DNA of 64,000 nucleotides from Rugosibacter aromaticivorans (GCF_000934545.1 NZ_CP010554.1:310001-374000); one strand, 5' to 3'; shown: positions 55,161 to 64,000, numbered from the stretch's first letter. Translations and numbers: made by a program. The notes: generated from the letters alone by a model not told the origin.

Positions 55161-56465
55161 TTACCGGCCCTGCCGGTAGCGGAAGACCAACCCGCAACCT
55201 TCCGGCCTATCAAGAAGGCTTACACATCCGCCAAGACTAGCCGAGGCTTCCGCCGCAATGGCGAGTCCTAGCCCGCTGCCCTCGCTGGTTGCCTCTGGCA
55301 GCCGATAGAACGGATCGAACACACGTTTTCGTTCGGAGACAGGAATGCCGGGACCATTGTCGACGATCTCGATGATCGCGCTAGCGTCATCCGAATAAAG
55401 CCGCAGGGTGACCTCGCCGCCTTCGGGAACATATTTCAGCCCGTTCTCCAGCGCGTTTTTGAGCACCAGCCGCAGAGTTTCCGGCGCAGCAGACAGCATG
55501 AGCGGCGCGGCCTCGTCGAGTCCCAGGTCGATGCCTTTCGCCTCCGCCATCGGAAGGTATTCCGCGATCAGTTCTCGGGCCATCGTCGAGACATCTACAT
55601 CCGTGGTTTCCAAGGCTCCCGCCTGAGTTCTGGCAAGGCTTAAGAGTTGTTCCGTCAGTTGTCGTGCTCTTTCGATCCCTGCCTGTAGTGGCAGGATGCG
55701 CTCACGCATGTTCTCTAGCGATCCGGCTTGTTTCAGGTTTTGAGCCTGTATTGACAGTGCGGTCAGCGGGCTCCGAAGTTCGTGAGCAGCATCGGCGATA
55801 AAGCGCCGTTGCTGGCTCATCAGATCACTGACCCGTTTGAGGAGGCGATTAATGGCGTGCACAAAGGGCGTTATTTCGTCCGGAACTTCCTCGTCTGAAA
55901 GAGGACGAGGCCGATCTGCCGGCTGCGCATCCAAATGACTGGTCAGGTCATTGACTGGCGCTAGTTCGCTGCGGACGATGCGCACAATCAGCCACGTCAT
56001 CACAGGCAGAAGCAGCAGCAGAGGAACGAGCGTGCGCAGTGCGCTGTTCATCGCAATCTCGTCGCGCGTATCGGTCGGCTGGGCCACCACCGTTGTCTTG
56101 CCAGGGGTATCTTTCCGCACGAACAACCTGAGACGTTCGCCACCAGCAGCAAGCGTGTGAAAGCCGGATGCCAAATCGCCTGTAAGCCAATCGGGGCGCG
56201 GATCGCTGGGCAAACGAATCACACTGATCCGTGATTCGGAATTGCCCAAAGTGACCCCGGCACGATTTTTGTCCCGCGCACCTATCTGCGTGGAAATGCC
56301 GATATTTCGCGTTACTAGCAAAGCAGTCTGCCGCAGCATGTCATCCTGAAACTCCTTCGCTTCGCCATAGGCCAGGATGAACGATGCGGCGGCTGCGACA
56401 AGGCCAGAAAGCAGGATGGCGCCACCCAGCATCAACGAGAGCCGCCGTTGCAAGGATCGCTTCAT
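55161..56465 (-). CDS. Two-component sensor histidine kinase
   Basis: QseC/TctE-type sensor of 434 aa. Helix 1 (LMLGGAILLSGLVAAAASFI), a periplasmic sensor of about 110 residues, helix 2 (LVPLLLLLPVMTWLIVRIVR), a HAMP linker, the HisKA domain with phospho-accepting His in FIADAAHELRSPLTAL, and the HATPase boxes NALENGLKYVPEGG, DNGPGIP and GSGLGLAIAAE. It overlaps the response regulator by ATGA. The signal is unknown. The co-located DedA and EamA genes may be its targets. Confidence 0.94.
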   Translation of the reverse strand: MKRSLQRRLSLMLGGAILLSGLVAAAASFILAYGEAKEFQDDMLRQTALLVTRNIGISTQIGARDKNRAGVTLGNSESRISVIRLPSDPRPDWLTGDLASGFHTLAAGGERLRLFVRKDTPGKTTVVAQPTDTRDEIAMNSALRTLVPLLLLLPVMTWLIVRIVRSELAPVNDLTSHLDAQPADRPRPLSDEEVPDEITPFVHAINRLLKRVSDLMSQQRRFIADAAHELRSPLTALSIQAQNLKQAGSLENMRERILPLQAGIERARQLTEQLLSLARTQAGALETTDVDVSTMARELIAEYLPMAEAKGIDLGLDEAAPLMLSAAPETLRLVLKNALENGLKYVPEGGEVTLRLYSDDASAIIEIVDNGPGIPVSERKRVFDPFYRLPEATSEGSGLGLAIAAEASASLGGCVSLLDRPEGCGLVFRYRQGR

Positions 56466-57124
56466 TGCGGCTTCTCCACCATCCAGCCGGCACCGCGCAC
56501 GTTCTTGATGGTATCGGCGCCGAGTTTCCTGCGCACGCCGTGGATCAGAAAATCAACCGCATTGCTTTCCACTTCTTCGTTCCAGCCGTAGATGTGTTCT
56601 TCCAGTTCGGCACGGGTGAGTATCGCGCCGGGACGCAGGAGCAGCGCATGCAACAGGGCAAACTCGCGTGCGCTCAGGAATTCCACGACATCGCCGCAAC
56701 GCGCTTCGCGGGTTGCCGGATCGAGACTCACCTGACCGTTGGCGAGCAGCGGCGCAGCCTGTCCACTCCGGCGGCGGATGATTGCCCGCAGCCGGGCGAG
56801 CAGTTCATTCACGTCGAAGGGTTTGGCGAGATAATCGTCGGCGCCGAAATCCAGACCCTTGATCCGATCCTCTACCGCATCTCGAGCAGTAATGACGATC
56901 ACTGGCAACCGGCTGCCGCTGGCGCGCAGCTTGCGCAACACCTCCAACCCGTCGCGCTTGGGCAGGCCCAGATCGAGCAGCACGGCCTGGTGCTCACCAT
57001 GCTCCAGCGTGCTGCCGGCCGCAACCCCGTCCTGCACCCAGTCCACGGCATAGGCGGCATCGTGCAGCGCCACGGACACGGCCTCGCCAATCATGCGGTC
57101 GTCTTCAATCAATAGAATACGCAT
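56462..57124 (-). CDS. OmpR-family response regulator
   Basis: Receiver domain with acidic pair IEDDRMIGEA, phospho-Asp in VLLDLGLPKRDGLEVL and Lys in DDYLAKPFDVNELLAR, followed by a winged-helix DNA-binding domain (LSAREFALLHALLLRPGAIL, VDFLIHGVRRKLGADTI). The protein has 220 aa. ATG 57124 has AAGG upstream; a TTG at 57127 is adjacent. It forms an operon with the sensor kinase. Confidence 0.95.
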   Translation of the reverse strand: MRILLIEDDRMIGEAVSVALHDAAYAVDWVQDGVAAGSTLEHGEHQAVLLDLGLPKRDGLEVLRKLRASGSRLPVIVITARDAVEDRIKGLDFGADDYLAKPFDVNELLARLRAIIRRRSGQAAPLLANGQVSLDPATREARCGDVVEFLSAREFALLHALLLRPGAILTRAELEEHIYGWNEEVESNAVDFLIHGVRRKLGADTIKNVRGAGWMVEKPQ

Positions 57125-57269
57125 CAACGCCTTTTATGCACTCGAAGCATTCCCTGGCTAAAGCGTTCATACAAGCCCGAAGCGCCGGAAGATGCGGATT
57201 TTCAGAAAATCCATCAGCACCAGGTAAGCCAGCGCCACCGTCGATCGCAACCAGAATATTTTGATACAT
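57105..57269 (-). pseudogene. Chimeric remnant: UspA start joined to a P-type ATPase tail
   Basis: A strong GGGAGG ribosome site and ATG lead into MYQNILVAIDGG, the standard N-terminus of universal stress proteins. After about 11 codons the homology stops. In a neighbouring frame the same DNA then encodes VALAYLVLMDFLKIRIFRRF followed by a stop at 57167, which resembles the last helix of cation P-type ATPases. The usp frame itself runs to 57105 (54 aa) and overlaps the response regulator start. This looks like a deletion scar joining two genes. Confidence 0.55.
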
Positions 57270-57381
57270 AATCTATCCTCCCAAAATTGATGAAGTAAAA
57301 CCTATTTCTATTTGTATCGCGAAATGGAATTACCTGATAATTGTTACCGAGCTTACCCGGATCTGTCGTGAAATATCCGGG

Positions 57382-57755
57382 TTAACCATTGAGAAAATGT
57401 TTTCTGACCAATCGGTTCAGCAATGCCTCTAGCGTGCTGTCCTCGGTGTGGCTGGCCTCCTGGTAAAGGGAATAGGCAATGCCGCAGAAGATAAGCAGCA
57501 GTTCAGGGTCGAAGCGACTGCCGCTGTCGTGCCGCAGGATGTCCATTGCCTCCTCGAAACCGAAGGGCTCCTTGTAGGGACGCTTTGAGGTGAGCGCGTC
57601 GAACACGTCGACAATAGCGAAGATTCGTGCATTCAACGGGATTTCCTTCCCCTTCAGCCCCTTCATGTAACCACTGCCGTCGAACTTTTCATGGTGGAAC
57701 TCCACCACCTCCCTCGCCCCACCAGCCATTTGGATTTGCTAATGATATCCATCCC
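57382..57755 (-). pseudogene. HD-GYP phosphodiesterase domain, 5'-truncated and frameshifted
   Basis: C-terminal part of a c-di-GMP phosphodiesterase-type HD-GYP domain. MDIISKSKWLVG is followed, after a one-base shift near 57712, by GAREVVEFHHEKFDGSGYMK, KGKEIPLNARIFAIVDVFDA and LTSKRPYKEPFGFEEAMDIL. The HHEKFDGSGY (HHE..DG.GYP) and IFAIVDVFDALTS..RPYK motifs are diagnostic. The N-terminal half, including the HD motif, is absent. At its 5' side it is fused to ABC-ATPase sequence. Confidence 0.75.
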
Positions 57756-58278
57756 CAGCAGCACGTCGTGGATTTCCGGCGTCCGCGCGGATCGAGACCG
57801 TTGGTGGGCTCGTCCAGGATCAGCAATTCGGGTTGATTGATGAGCCACGGGCCAGGCCGAGCCGCTGCCGCATGCCGCGGGAATAGGTGCCGATCGGCGC
57901 GGGACTTTGACCCTCCAGGCCGACCCGGCCCAACAGGCGGGTGATTTCGGCTTTGTCCTGGTTCTTTTGATACAGGCGGGCAACCCAGAGCAGGTAGTCG
58001 CCGGCGCTCATCCAGTCATAGAACCCGGTCTGCTCCGCCAGCACGCCGATCCGGCTGTGCAGGTGGAGCGCATCGACCGCAGGGTCGAGGCCCAGCACCC
58101 TGACCGATCCGGCTGTAGGCGCCCGTAGCCCGGTGACGACTGAAATGGTGGTGCTTTTTCCCGCACCATTGGGCCCGAGCAGGGCATATATCTGACCTTT
58201 CTGCAGTGTCAGGTTGACATCCCGCAATACCGCGTGGGTGCCGAGGTTGAGTTTTAGCTCGCGTATTTTGATCAGCAT
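57755..58278 (-). pseudogene. ABC transporter ATP-binding protein, 3'-truncated and frameshifted
   Basis: Starts MLIKIRELKLNLGTHAVLRD and has Walker A YALLGPNGAGKSTTISVV, the Q-loop region LAEQTGFYDWMSAGDYLLWV and signature YSRGMRQRLGLAR. A one-base loss near 57845 takes the original frame to a stop at 57820. The Walker B region continues in another frame as INQPELLILDEPTNGLDPRG, and then EIHDVLLGM after another shift, before joining HD-GYP sequence. The permease partner is missing. It is non-functional as read. Confidence 0.72.
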
Positions 58279-58363
58279 CGTTCTCTCCTTATATGGCTTT
58301 GAGGCCCAAAGAAAAGCCTCTGTTACTCACAACGAGGAACGGGGGTATTCTCCGCTTAGGCGC

Positions 58364-58675
58364 TTAGTCCGCGTTAGGACCTTCCGGTGCGTTTTCCAGC
58401 ACGTCGCCGGTTTTGGCGTCCACACCAACCTCCTGCGTAATCTTGCCGTGCTTAATGTCGAAGGAATAGCGCAGGCTGCTGCCACCCTTCTCCTGCTCCA
58501 GTTCCTCATCGGTAATTTTACCTGGATGGGCCTTGAGGGCAATTACCCGGGCCTGTTCCATGCTGATTTTGGCCTCCCCGGCGAATTTCTGGCCCGTGTA
58601 GGCGAACGCGTTGGCTGCGGCCACCGTCAGAACCAAGCCCAGCAAGGTTATTACGTGTTTCTTCGATGTTGCCAT
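58364..58675 (-). CDS. Periplasmic PepSY-domain protein
   Basis: A 103-residue protein with signal peptide (MATSKKHVITLLGLVLTVAA, then ANAFA) and one PepSY domain: ISMEQARVIALKAHPGKITD, then a charged EELEQEKGG and SFDIKHGKITQEVGVDAKTG. PepSY proteins often accompany metal-responsive or efflux systems. GGAG precedes ATG 58675; the frame to 58717 is not needed. It is the gene just downstream of the RND operon on the same strand. Confidence 0.87.
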   Translation of the reverse strand: MATSKKHVITLLGLVLTVAAANAFAYTGQKFAGEAKISMEQARVIALKAHPGKITDEELEQEKGGSSLRYSFDIKHGKITQEVGVDAKTGDVLENAPEGPNAD

Positions 58676-58765
58676 GATGATGCTCCTATAGAGTTGATTG
58701 AAATCGGGCAAGCGCATTGGCGTCCACCGTGATGATTACTCTACGCCGCGAAAATTAGCCCAGAG

Positions 58766-61700
58766 TTAGGGTTTGCCGGGAAAATCGTTGCTTTGGTCAG
58801 GCGTTCCCGCCCCATGGGATCTCCGTTCCAGAATGCTAAACAGCACGGGCATGACGAGCAATACTAGCGGCAATTGCACCACTAACCCGGAAATGATGGC
58901 CACTGCCAGCGGTTGCTGCATGGCGGAGCCCTGTCCAATGGCGAAGGCCAGCGGCAGAAGGGTGAGGATGGCGGCCAGCGTGGTCATGGCGATGGGTCGC
59001 ATGCGGTTCTTGCCTGCTTCGATCAGGGCAAGGTGGAACGGCTTGTCTTTGATCAGGTCGTTGTACTCGGAAAAGTAGAAAATGGCGACCTCGGTGACGA
59101 TGCCGACAATCATAGTCATGCCCATCATCGCCGAGATATTGAGTTCGATGTCGGCCAGCCACAAACCCACAAACACCGCCGACACGGCCAGCAACGGTAT
59201 CGCCAAAATCGCCAGTGCCATACGGAAACTCTCATACAGGAACAGGAGCAACAGGAACACCAGCCCGACGGCGGCGGCGAATACCGCCATCAAACCCCGG
59301 AAGGCGATTTGCTGCTGCTTGTAGAGGCCACCCAGTTCGTAATACATGCCCTTGGGCAGCAGGTTCGGTGTCGCCATCACTTTCTGGATGTCGGCGATCA
59401 CCGGCCCCATGGAACGCCCGCTGATGCGACCGGCCACCGCCACCATGCGCTTGAGGTTCTCGCGCTTGATCTGAGGCTGCCCGCTTATCGGGGCGATCTG
59501 TGCCACCCGTTTCAGCGGAAACACATGCCCATCCGGGGCACGGATCAACAGCTTGCCCACATCCAGCACGATGGTGCGCTGGTCCTGCGGGGTCCACACC
59601 CGCACGCCGACCAATTTCGGCCCGTTCTGCATTTGCGTCGTGACCATGCCGGACAAGTAGCCGCCGAGTATCTGCGTGATGCTGTCCGGGTTCATTCCTT
59701 CCAGCGCGGCTTTCACACGATCCACGTGGATTTCCAGCGCATCGCCGGCAGGGTTGATGCCGTCGCGGGTGTCCACGACGCCGGATATGCGGCTGATCTT
59801 TTCCACCACCTTTCTTGCGGTGGCTTGCAGTTCCTCCTGATTATCGGAAAACAGCTTGATTTCGATCGGCTGCGGTACCGAGGTAAGGTCACCGATGACG
59901 TCCTCCATCAGTTGCGCCAGCTCAATCTTTAGGCCGGGCACCTGGGTTTCGACCTGGCTGCGGATATCGTCCATCATTGTCTCGATGGGCGGACGCTGGC
60001 CCGCTTTCATGCGTACGAAGAAATCGCCCTCGTTGGCCTCGGTAAGGCCTCCACCTAATTGGGTACCCGTGCGGCGTGAATAGGTATCCACATATTTGTT
60101 GGCTTTGATGATGGCCTGCACCTGCTGTAACAGACGGTCGGTCTCGGTGAGCGAGGTGCCCGGTTCGGAGCGGTAATCCAGGATGAAACCACCCTCGTCC
60201 ATGGCCGGCATGAAACCAGAGCCTACCTGGTTGAAGGCCAGAAAGCCCGCGGCCAGCAAAGGCACGATGAACAGAAGGACCAGCGGTGGCCGCGAGAGCA
60301 CACGCTGCATCAAGGCTTCGTAGCGACGGTGCATCCAGGCAGTCATGCGTCCGCCTTCTTTCTGGTCGGCGTCTTTCTCGTTGAGAAAATGATCTGCCAA
60401 GAGCGGCACCGCCAACGCGGTGACGAAAAAGGAGATGATCAGCCCTGCTGCCATGGTCAGCGACAGCGCCTTGAAAAATGCGCCAGTCACGCCGGTGAGA
60501 AACGCGAGCGGCAAGAAGATGACAATGGTGGATGCCGACGAGCCCGCCAGGGGGCGCATGAATTCCATGGTGGCGGTCATGACCCGGCCGTGGTGTTCGC
60601 CGCTGGCACCGCGCAGACGCCGCACAATGTGCTCGATCATGACAATGGCGTCGTCGATGATCAGCCCTACCGCCGCCGCCATGCCGCCCAGAGTCATGAT
60701 GTTGAAGCTCATGCCCAAGGCATAGAGCAACACCACCGTCGCCGCCAGTACGGTCGGTACCACCACGGTGGCAATCAGAGTGATCTTGAGATTGCGCAGG
60801 AAGGCAAATAACACCAGCACCGCCAACCCGATGCCTATGAGAATGGCGTCGCGCACACTGGCGGCGGAATTTACCACCAGCACGCTTTGATCGTACCAGT
60901 TCGCAAGCTTGACGCCGGGAGGCAATTGCGAACGGTAGGTTACGAGCTTCGCGTGCACGTCGCGGGCGATTTGCACGCTGTTGCTGCCGGGCTGCTGGTA
61001 GATATTGAACAGGACCGCCGGACGGCCGTCGGCATTGACCTTGGTCCATTGCGGCACCACGCCGTCGCTCACCAGCGCCACGTCTTCCAGTCGCACGATG
61101 CCGTTGTTGCCGCTTTTGATGATGGTGTCACTGATTTGCCGAATGGTTTTCAGCCGGGTATCAGCTATTTCCAGATACAGCTTGTATTGGTCCTCCAGCC
61201 GCCCCACGGCGGTGACCACGTTGGCTGCACTCAACGCCTGCGCGACGTCGCCGAGCGTAAGCCCGTAAGCCATCAGCCGCGCCGGATCCACGGTGACCTG
61301 GTATTCCTCCTCTGCGCCGCCGATCACCTGGATGCGCGCCACGCCGTTGATACTGGAAAGCAAAGGGCGCAACTGATACTGCGCGAGATCATAGAGAACC
61401 GTTTGCGACTGGGTCGCAGAAGTCAGGCTGTAGGCCAGAATCGGGAACACCGTCGGGTCCATACGCTTGGTCACCAATTGGGTGCCCGGCGGCAGATTCG
61501 GCAGGATCTGGGTGATCGCCTGATTGATCTGCGAGGTCGCCAATCCCATGTCGATGCCCCAGTCGAAGTTCACCGACACATCCGCCGAGCCCCGGCTGGT
61601 GGTGGAGCGCACGTCGCGCACGCCCGGCACGCGCCGCACCGCTTCCTCCACCGGCTGGGTCACGGCCAGCATCATCAGATCGGCGGGGCGGTCGCCCGCA

Positions 61701-61849
61701 TTCAGCGACACCACCACGCGAGGGAAATCCACTGTGGGGAACAGGGTCACTGGCAGCCTGAACGCCGCCAGCGCGCCTGCCAGCGCTAGCAATACCAGCA
61801 GGAATAATATTGAACGACGATGGCTTTGCATCCACCCGGTAAAACTCAT
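58766..61849 (-). CDS. Efflux RND transporter permease subunit
   Basis: Inner-membrane proton-driven pump of 1027 aa with the duplicated RND layout: helix 1 (SILFLLVLLALAGALAAFRL), a large porter loop, helices 2-6 including GLIIDDAIVMIEHIVRRLRG, a second loop, and helices 7-12 ending VLLVMPVLFSILERR. The start MSFTGWMQSHRRSILF matches the family. It lacks clear marks of heavy-metal CzcA pumps in the stretches I checked, so the substrate is left open. It overlaps the adaptor gene by ATGA. Long antisense frames here are GC shadows. Confidence 0.94.
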   Translation of the reverse strand: MSFTGWMQSHRRSILFLLVLLALAGALAAFRLPVTLFPTVDFPRVVVSLNAGDRPADLMMLAVTQPVEEAVRRVPGVRDVRSTTSRGSADVSVNFDWGIDMGLATSQINQAITQILPNLPPGTQLVTKRMDPTVFPILAYSLTSATQSQTVLYDLAQYQLRPLLSSINGVARIQVIGGAEEEYQVTVDPARLMAYGLTLGDVAQALSAANVVTAVGRLEDQYKLYLEIADTRLKTIRQISDTIIKSGNNGIVRLEDVALVSDGVVPQWTKVNADGRPAVLFNIYQQPGSNSVQIARDVHAKLVTYRSQLPPGVKLANWYDQSVLVVNSAASVRDAILIGIGLAVLVLFAFLRNLKITLIATVVVPTVLAATVVLLYALGMSFNIMTLGGMAAAVGLIIDDAIVMIEHIVRRLRGASGEHHGRVMTATMEFMRPLAGSSASTIVIFLPLAFLTGVTGAFFKALSLTMAAGLIISFFVTALAVPLLADHFLNEKDADQKEGGRMTAWMHRRYEALMQRVLSRPPLVLLFIVPLLAAGFLAFNQVGSGFMPAMDEGGFILDYRSEPGTSLTETDRLLQQVQAIIKANKYVDTYSRRTGTQLGGGLTEANEGDFFVRMKAGQRPPIETMMDDIRSQVETQVPGLKIELAQLMEDVIGDLTSVPQPIEIKLFSDNQEELQATARKVVEKISRISGVVDTRDGINPAGDALEIHVDRVKAALEGMNPDSITQILGGYLSGMVTTQMQNGPKLVGVRVWTPQDQRTIVLDVGKLLIRAPDGHVFPLKRVAQIAPISGQPQIKRENLKRMVAVAGRISGRSMGPVIADIQKVMATPNLLPKGMYYELGGLYKQQQIAFRGLMAVFAAAVGLVFLLLLFLYESFRMALAILAIPLLAVSAVFVGLWLADIELNISAMMGMTMIVGIVTEVAIFYFSEYNDLIKDKPFHLALIEAGKNRMRPIAMTTLAAILTLLPLAFAIGQGSAMQQPLAVAIISGLVVQLPLVLLVMPVLFSILERRSHGAGTPDQSNDFPGKP

Positions 61850-62865
61850 GGTCTGCTCCGGCGCACCGCCATGCCATCGCGCAGCTCATAGTTTCCCAGA
61901 CTCACCACTTGTTGCTTGGCGTCGAAGGAACCTTGCACGGCGATCATGCCCTCTTGTTCCAATCCAGTTTGTACATTGATCCGGCGTGCTTTGCCTTCTG
62001 CCACTTGAAATAAATAGGCGCCATGGGCATCGCGTAATATTGCCGAACGCGGCACGACCCACAGGCTTTGTCGGGCGACTTCGATTTCCGCGCGCACTCG
62101 TGTGCCTGGCATCAACCCGTCGCCGGGGATTTCCACTAACACGTCTACTAATTGGGTTTGCGGATTGATCATGCCGAACACCTGCGCGACCCGCCCGGTC
62201 ATCTTGAGCCCGGCGCTGAACACCGGATTTACCCTGACGGCCATGCTGGGGCGAATGCGTATCACATCGTCCGGCTCCACTCCCAACAGCACGCGCTGTT
62301 CCCCTGCCCGCGCCAATTGCAGCAGCGGTGCGCCCGCTGCCAGCCGATCGCCCCGTGCCGCCTGCACCGCTGCTACCACGCCGTCGAACGGCGCGACGAC
62401 CCGCTCTACCGATTGGCCCGCGCCGATTCTTTCCAGTGCGCGCAAGTTGGCCTCGGCATCCGCCAGGCCTTTTTTCGCCGCTGCGAGCTGCGACTGGGTG
62501 GCTAGTTGCTGGCCGACCAATTGTTCGATACGTGCCGTTTCGCCTTGCGCGAAATCCATGGTCTGGCGCGCCTGCTGGTAACTCATTGCGGCATCCGCAC
62601 TGGTGCCGAACTCCAGCAGTGGGGCGCCCTTTTTCACCACTTGCCCGGCGCTCACCAGCAGGCTCACGACCTGGCCGGAACGGGGCAGGCTGATGGTTTG
62701 CAGGCTGCGTGTGTCCGGTGATACGACGCCATAGCCCGACACGGTATCGGTCATTGGCTGTTCTTTGAGCGCCACGGTCTCCACAAGCACGCTGGGCGCG
62801 TCCGCAGCAAAAACCGGGCTTGCGCCCAGCAGCAGACTCAAGATCAACATTGCACGACGCATCAT
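61846..62865 (-). CDS. RND efflux periplasmic adaptor (membrane fusion protein)
   Basis: A 339-aa HlyD/AcrA-type adaptor with signal peptide MMRRAMLILSLLLGASPVFA. The barrel-sandwich half motif LPRSGQVVSLLVSAGQVVKK, a helical hairpin (ARIEQLVGQQLATQSQLAAA) and the beta-barrel MAVRVNPVFSAGLKMTGRVA are visible. It couples the RND pump to the TolC-like channel encoded upstream. It overlaps both neighbours by four bases. Confidence 0.92.
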   Translation of the reverse strand: MMRRAMLILSLLLGASPVFAADAPSVLVETVALKEQPMTDTVSGYGVVSPDTRSLQTISLPRSGQVVSLLVSAGQVVKKGAPLLEFGTSADAAMSYQQARQTMDFAQGETARIEQLVGQQLATQSQLAAAKKGLADAEANLRALERIGAGQSVERVVAPFDGVVAAVQAARGDRLAAGAPLLQLARAGEQRVLLGVEPDDVIRIRPSMAVRVNPVFSAGLKMTGRVAQVFGMINPQTQLVDVLVEIPGDGLMPGTRVRAEIEVARQSLWVVPRSAILRDAHGAYLFQVAEGKARRINVQTGLEQEGMIAVQGSFDAKQQVVSLGNYELRDGMAVRRSRP

Positions 62866-64000
62866 TGGGTGTTCCTGTTTTGTTCTGGTAAATCGGGGCC
62901 GAGCAGAGTTTCCAGGGCGATCCGCTGCTCTGTCAGCGCTTCTTGCAAATTGATGGTTTCGGTCTGTTTATCGAGTAGCGCGGTTTGCAACCGGACATAG
63001 TCGGGCGCGGTCATGTTGCCGGCGCGATACGCGGCTGCGGCGCGGCGTGCCACGGTCTCGAGGTCGGCCTCACCCGCATGGGTGCGCCGCAACTGTTCCT
63101 GCAGCAAGGGCAGATTGGCAAGGGCTGTATCAACTTCGCTGTAGGCGCTGTTGAGTCTATCCTGATATTCGTCGAACAGCTTTTTGCGCGTGGTTTTCCC
63201 GATGGCGATATTGCCGCGATTGGCATTGAAAATCGGCAAGCTCAGGCTCAGACCGAAGCCGAGCGTATAAAGCCCGCTGGTGTCGCGGGCGCGAGTGAGC
63301 CCAACGCTCAACGCTGGGAACTGCGCCAGCACCGCGCCACGGAATTTCTCTTCCTGTGAGCGGTAGCCGGCTTGCAGGGCCTGCAAATCCGGGCGCTTGT
63401 TCAGGCGTCGTTCCAGATTGGCGCGCACGGCGGCGGCATCGATCTCAGCCTGCCCGGGTTCGTCTGCGAGTTGTAGCGATGCATCGGCTGCCAGGCCGAG
63501 CAGGGCATTGAGGCTCGCGCAGTTTTGCAGGCGGCTGCGTTCAAGCTCGTTGATCTGCCGTTCGACGGCTTGCAGGGCGGCCAGCTCGGCGCTTGCGGCA
63601 TCCAGGGTGAGATTGCCCGCGGCCAGCGCCCGCTGGCTGGCCTGGTAACGCTGCCGCAGCAGATCATGGACAGCCTGCAAGCGCTCCAGCAAGGCTTGCT
63701 GTGCCGTGAGACGGGTGAACAGTAAACGGGCCTGGCTCACCACCTGCCACTCCTGCCACAAGAGTTCCAGGTTCACCCGACGTTCGTCCGCTGTCGCCGC
63801 GCCGACGCGGGAGGAGCGTAGCAGCAGGGCGTTCACGTCGTAGCTCGGGTTGAAGTTGAAGGCGTTGATATTGCCCGCCGTGCCGTTCGTAGGGTGGTCG
63901 AAGGTAACGCCCAGTTGCGGGTCGGGCAAGAGGCCTGCGGCAAAGGACTGGGCGCGGGCGATGCCCAAGCCGTCGCGCGCCTGCCGGAGCTGGGGATTGT
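62862..64000 (-). CDS. TolC-family outer-membrane channel (5' end outside window)
   Basis: OEP/CusC-type outer-membrane factor. The frame is open through the window edge (NPQLRQARDGLGIARAQSFA), so the N-terminus is missing. Helical-barrel repeats are visible: ALAAGNLTLDAASAELAALQ, SLPIFNANRGNIAIGKTTRK and YRAGNMTAPDYVRLQTALLD. It is the first visible gene of the tripartite efflux operon (channel, adaptor, pump). Confidence 0.92.
   Translation of the reverse strand, partial: NPQLRQARDGLGIARAQSFAAGLLPDPQLGVTFDHPTNGTAGNINAFNFNPSYDVNALLLRSSRVGAATADERRVNLELLWQEWQVVSQARLLFTRLTAQQALLERLQAVHDLLRQRYQASQRALAAGNLTLDAASAELAALQAVERQINELERSRLQNCASLNALLGLAADASLQLADEPGQAEIDAAAVRANLERRLNKRPDLQALQAGYRSQEEKFRGAVLAQFPALSVGLTRARDTSGLYTLGFGLSLSLPIFNANRGNIAIGKTTRKKLFDEYQDRLNSAYSEVDTALANLPLLQEQLRRTHAGEADLETVARRAAAAYRAGNMTAPDYVRLQTALLDKQTETINLQEALTEQRIALETLLGPDLPEQNRNTQ

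Noticed and set aside
58913..59932. Long plus-strand frame opposite the RND pump, with others at 59922-61049 and 60887-61789
   Set aside because: His/Arg/Gly-rich translations typical of antisense frames in GC-rich genes. The RND frame is unambiguous.
61060..61095. Possible extra repeat copy in the RND gene (GGCGCTGGTGAG on the minus strand)
   Set aside because: Only the middle matches, the left AAAAGTC part is absent, and the encoded VALVSDGV is ordinary RND sequence.

Overview
The window is a stretch of betaproteobacterial chromosome. The evidence is the gene order ctaD-ctaG-ctaE-SURF1-ctaB-SCO, rpoH-ftsX-ftsE, ftsY-M16-M16-rsmD-coaD-ferredoxin, TPR-lolB-ispE-tRNA(Gln)-prs-rplY-pth-ychF, gpmA-envC-ctpA and ribD-nrdR-glyA. 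The genus cannot be fixed by eye. A member of Nitrosomonadales or a related group is my guess, because the host also carries an MSHA-type pilus cluster and an intracellular polyhydroxyalkanoate depolymerase.

Layout. 0-5.6 kb: the aa3-type cytochrome oxidase operon and its assembly factors, without the heme A synthase gene (ctaA) that usually sits before ctaB. 5.7-8.3 kb: rpoH behind a near-perfect CIRCE operator, then ftsX and ftsE. 8.5-24.8 kb: housekeeping genes (PHA depolymerase, GST, cupin, ftsY, an M16 peptidase pair, rsmD, coaD, ferredoxin, mutM, TPR protein, lolB, ispE, tRNA-Gln, prs, rplY, pth, ychF). 24.8-35.9 kb: an eleven-gene MSHA/type IV-like pilus cluster on the minus strand. 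Its major pilin has its own apparent sigma-54 promoter and terminator, and its ATPase MshE carries c-di-GMP-binding motifs. 36-47.3 kb: trmL, gpsA, SH3 protein, secB, grxC, rhodanese, gpmA, envC, ctpA, moeB-like, ribD, nrdR and glyA. 47.4-52.3 kb: an orphan nuclease-like gene, a histidine phosphatase and a three-gene TRAP transporter. 52.4-64 kb: an accessory-looking region with a frameshifted methyltransferase, a decayed ParE-type toxin, EamA and DedA membrane proteins, a two-component system, a 1.2 kb patch of fused gene remnants (UspA start/P-type ATPase tail, HD-GYP, ABC ATPase), a PepSY protein and a tripartite RND efflux operon that runs off the window.

The most unusual signal is a dispersed repeat of about 25 bp, with left part AAAAGTCGGCGCTGG and right part usually TGAKACGG. 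I find it twelve times between 11.2 and 48.5 kb. Eight copies lie inside unrelated genes (two M16 peptidases, mutM, lolB, a PilN-like gene, trmL, ribD, a phosphatase), are read in all three frames, and always lie antisense to the host gene. Two further copies overlap the stop codons of ychF and secB. None was found in the cox operon or in the accessory region after 48.5 kb. I do not recognise this family.
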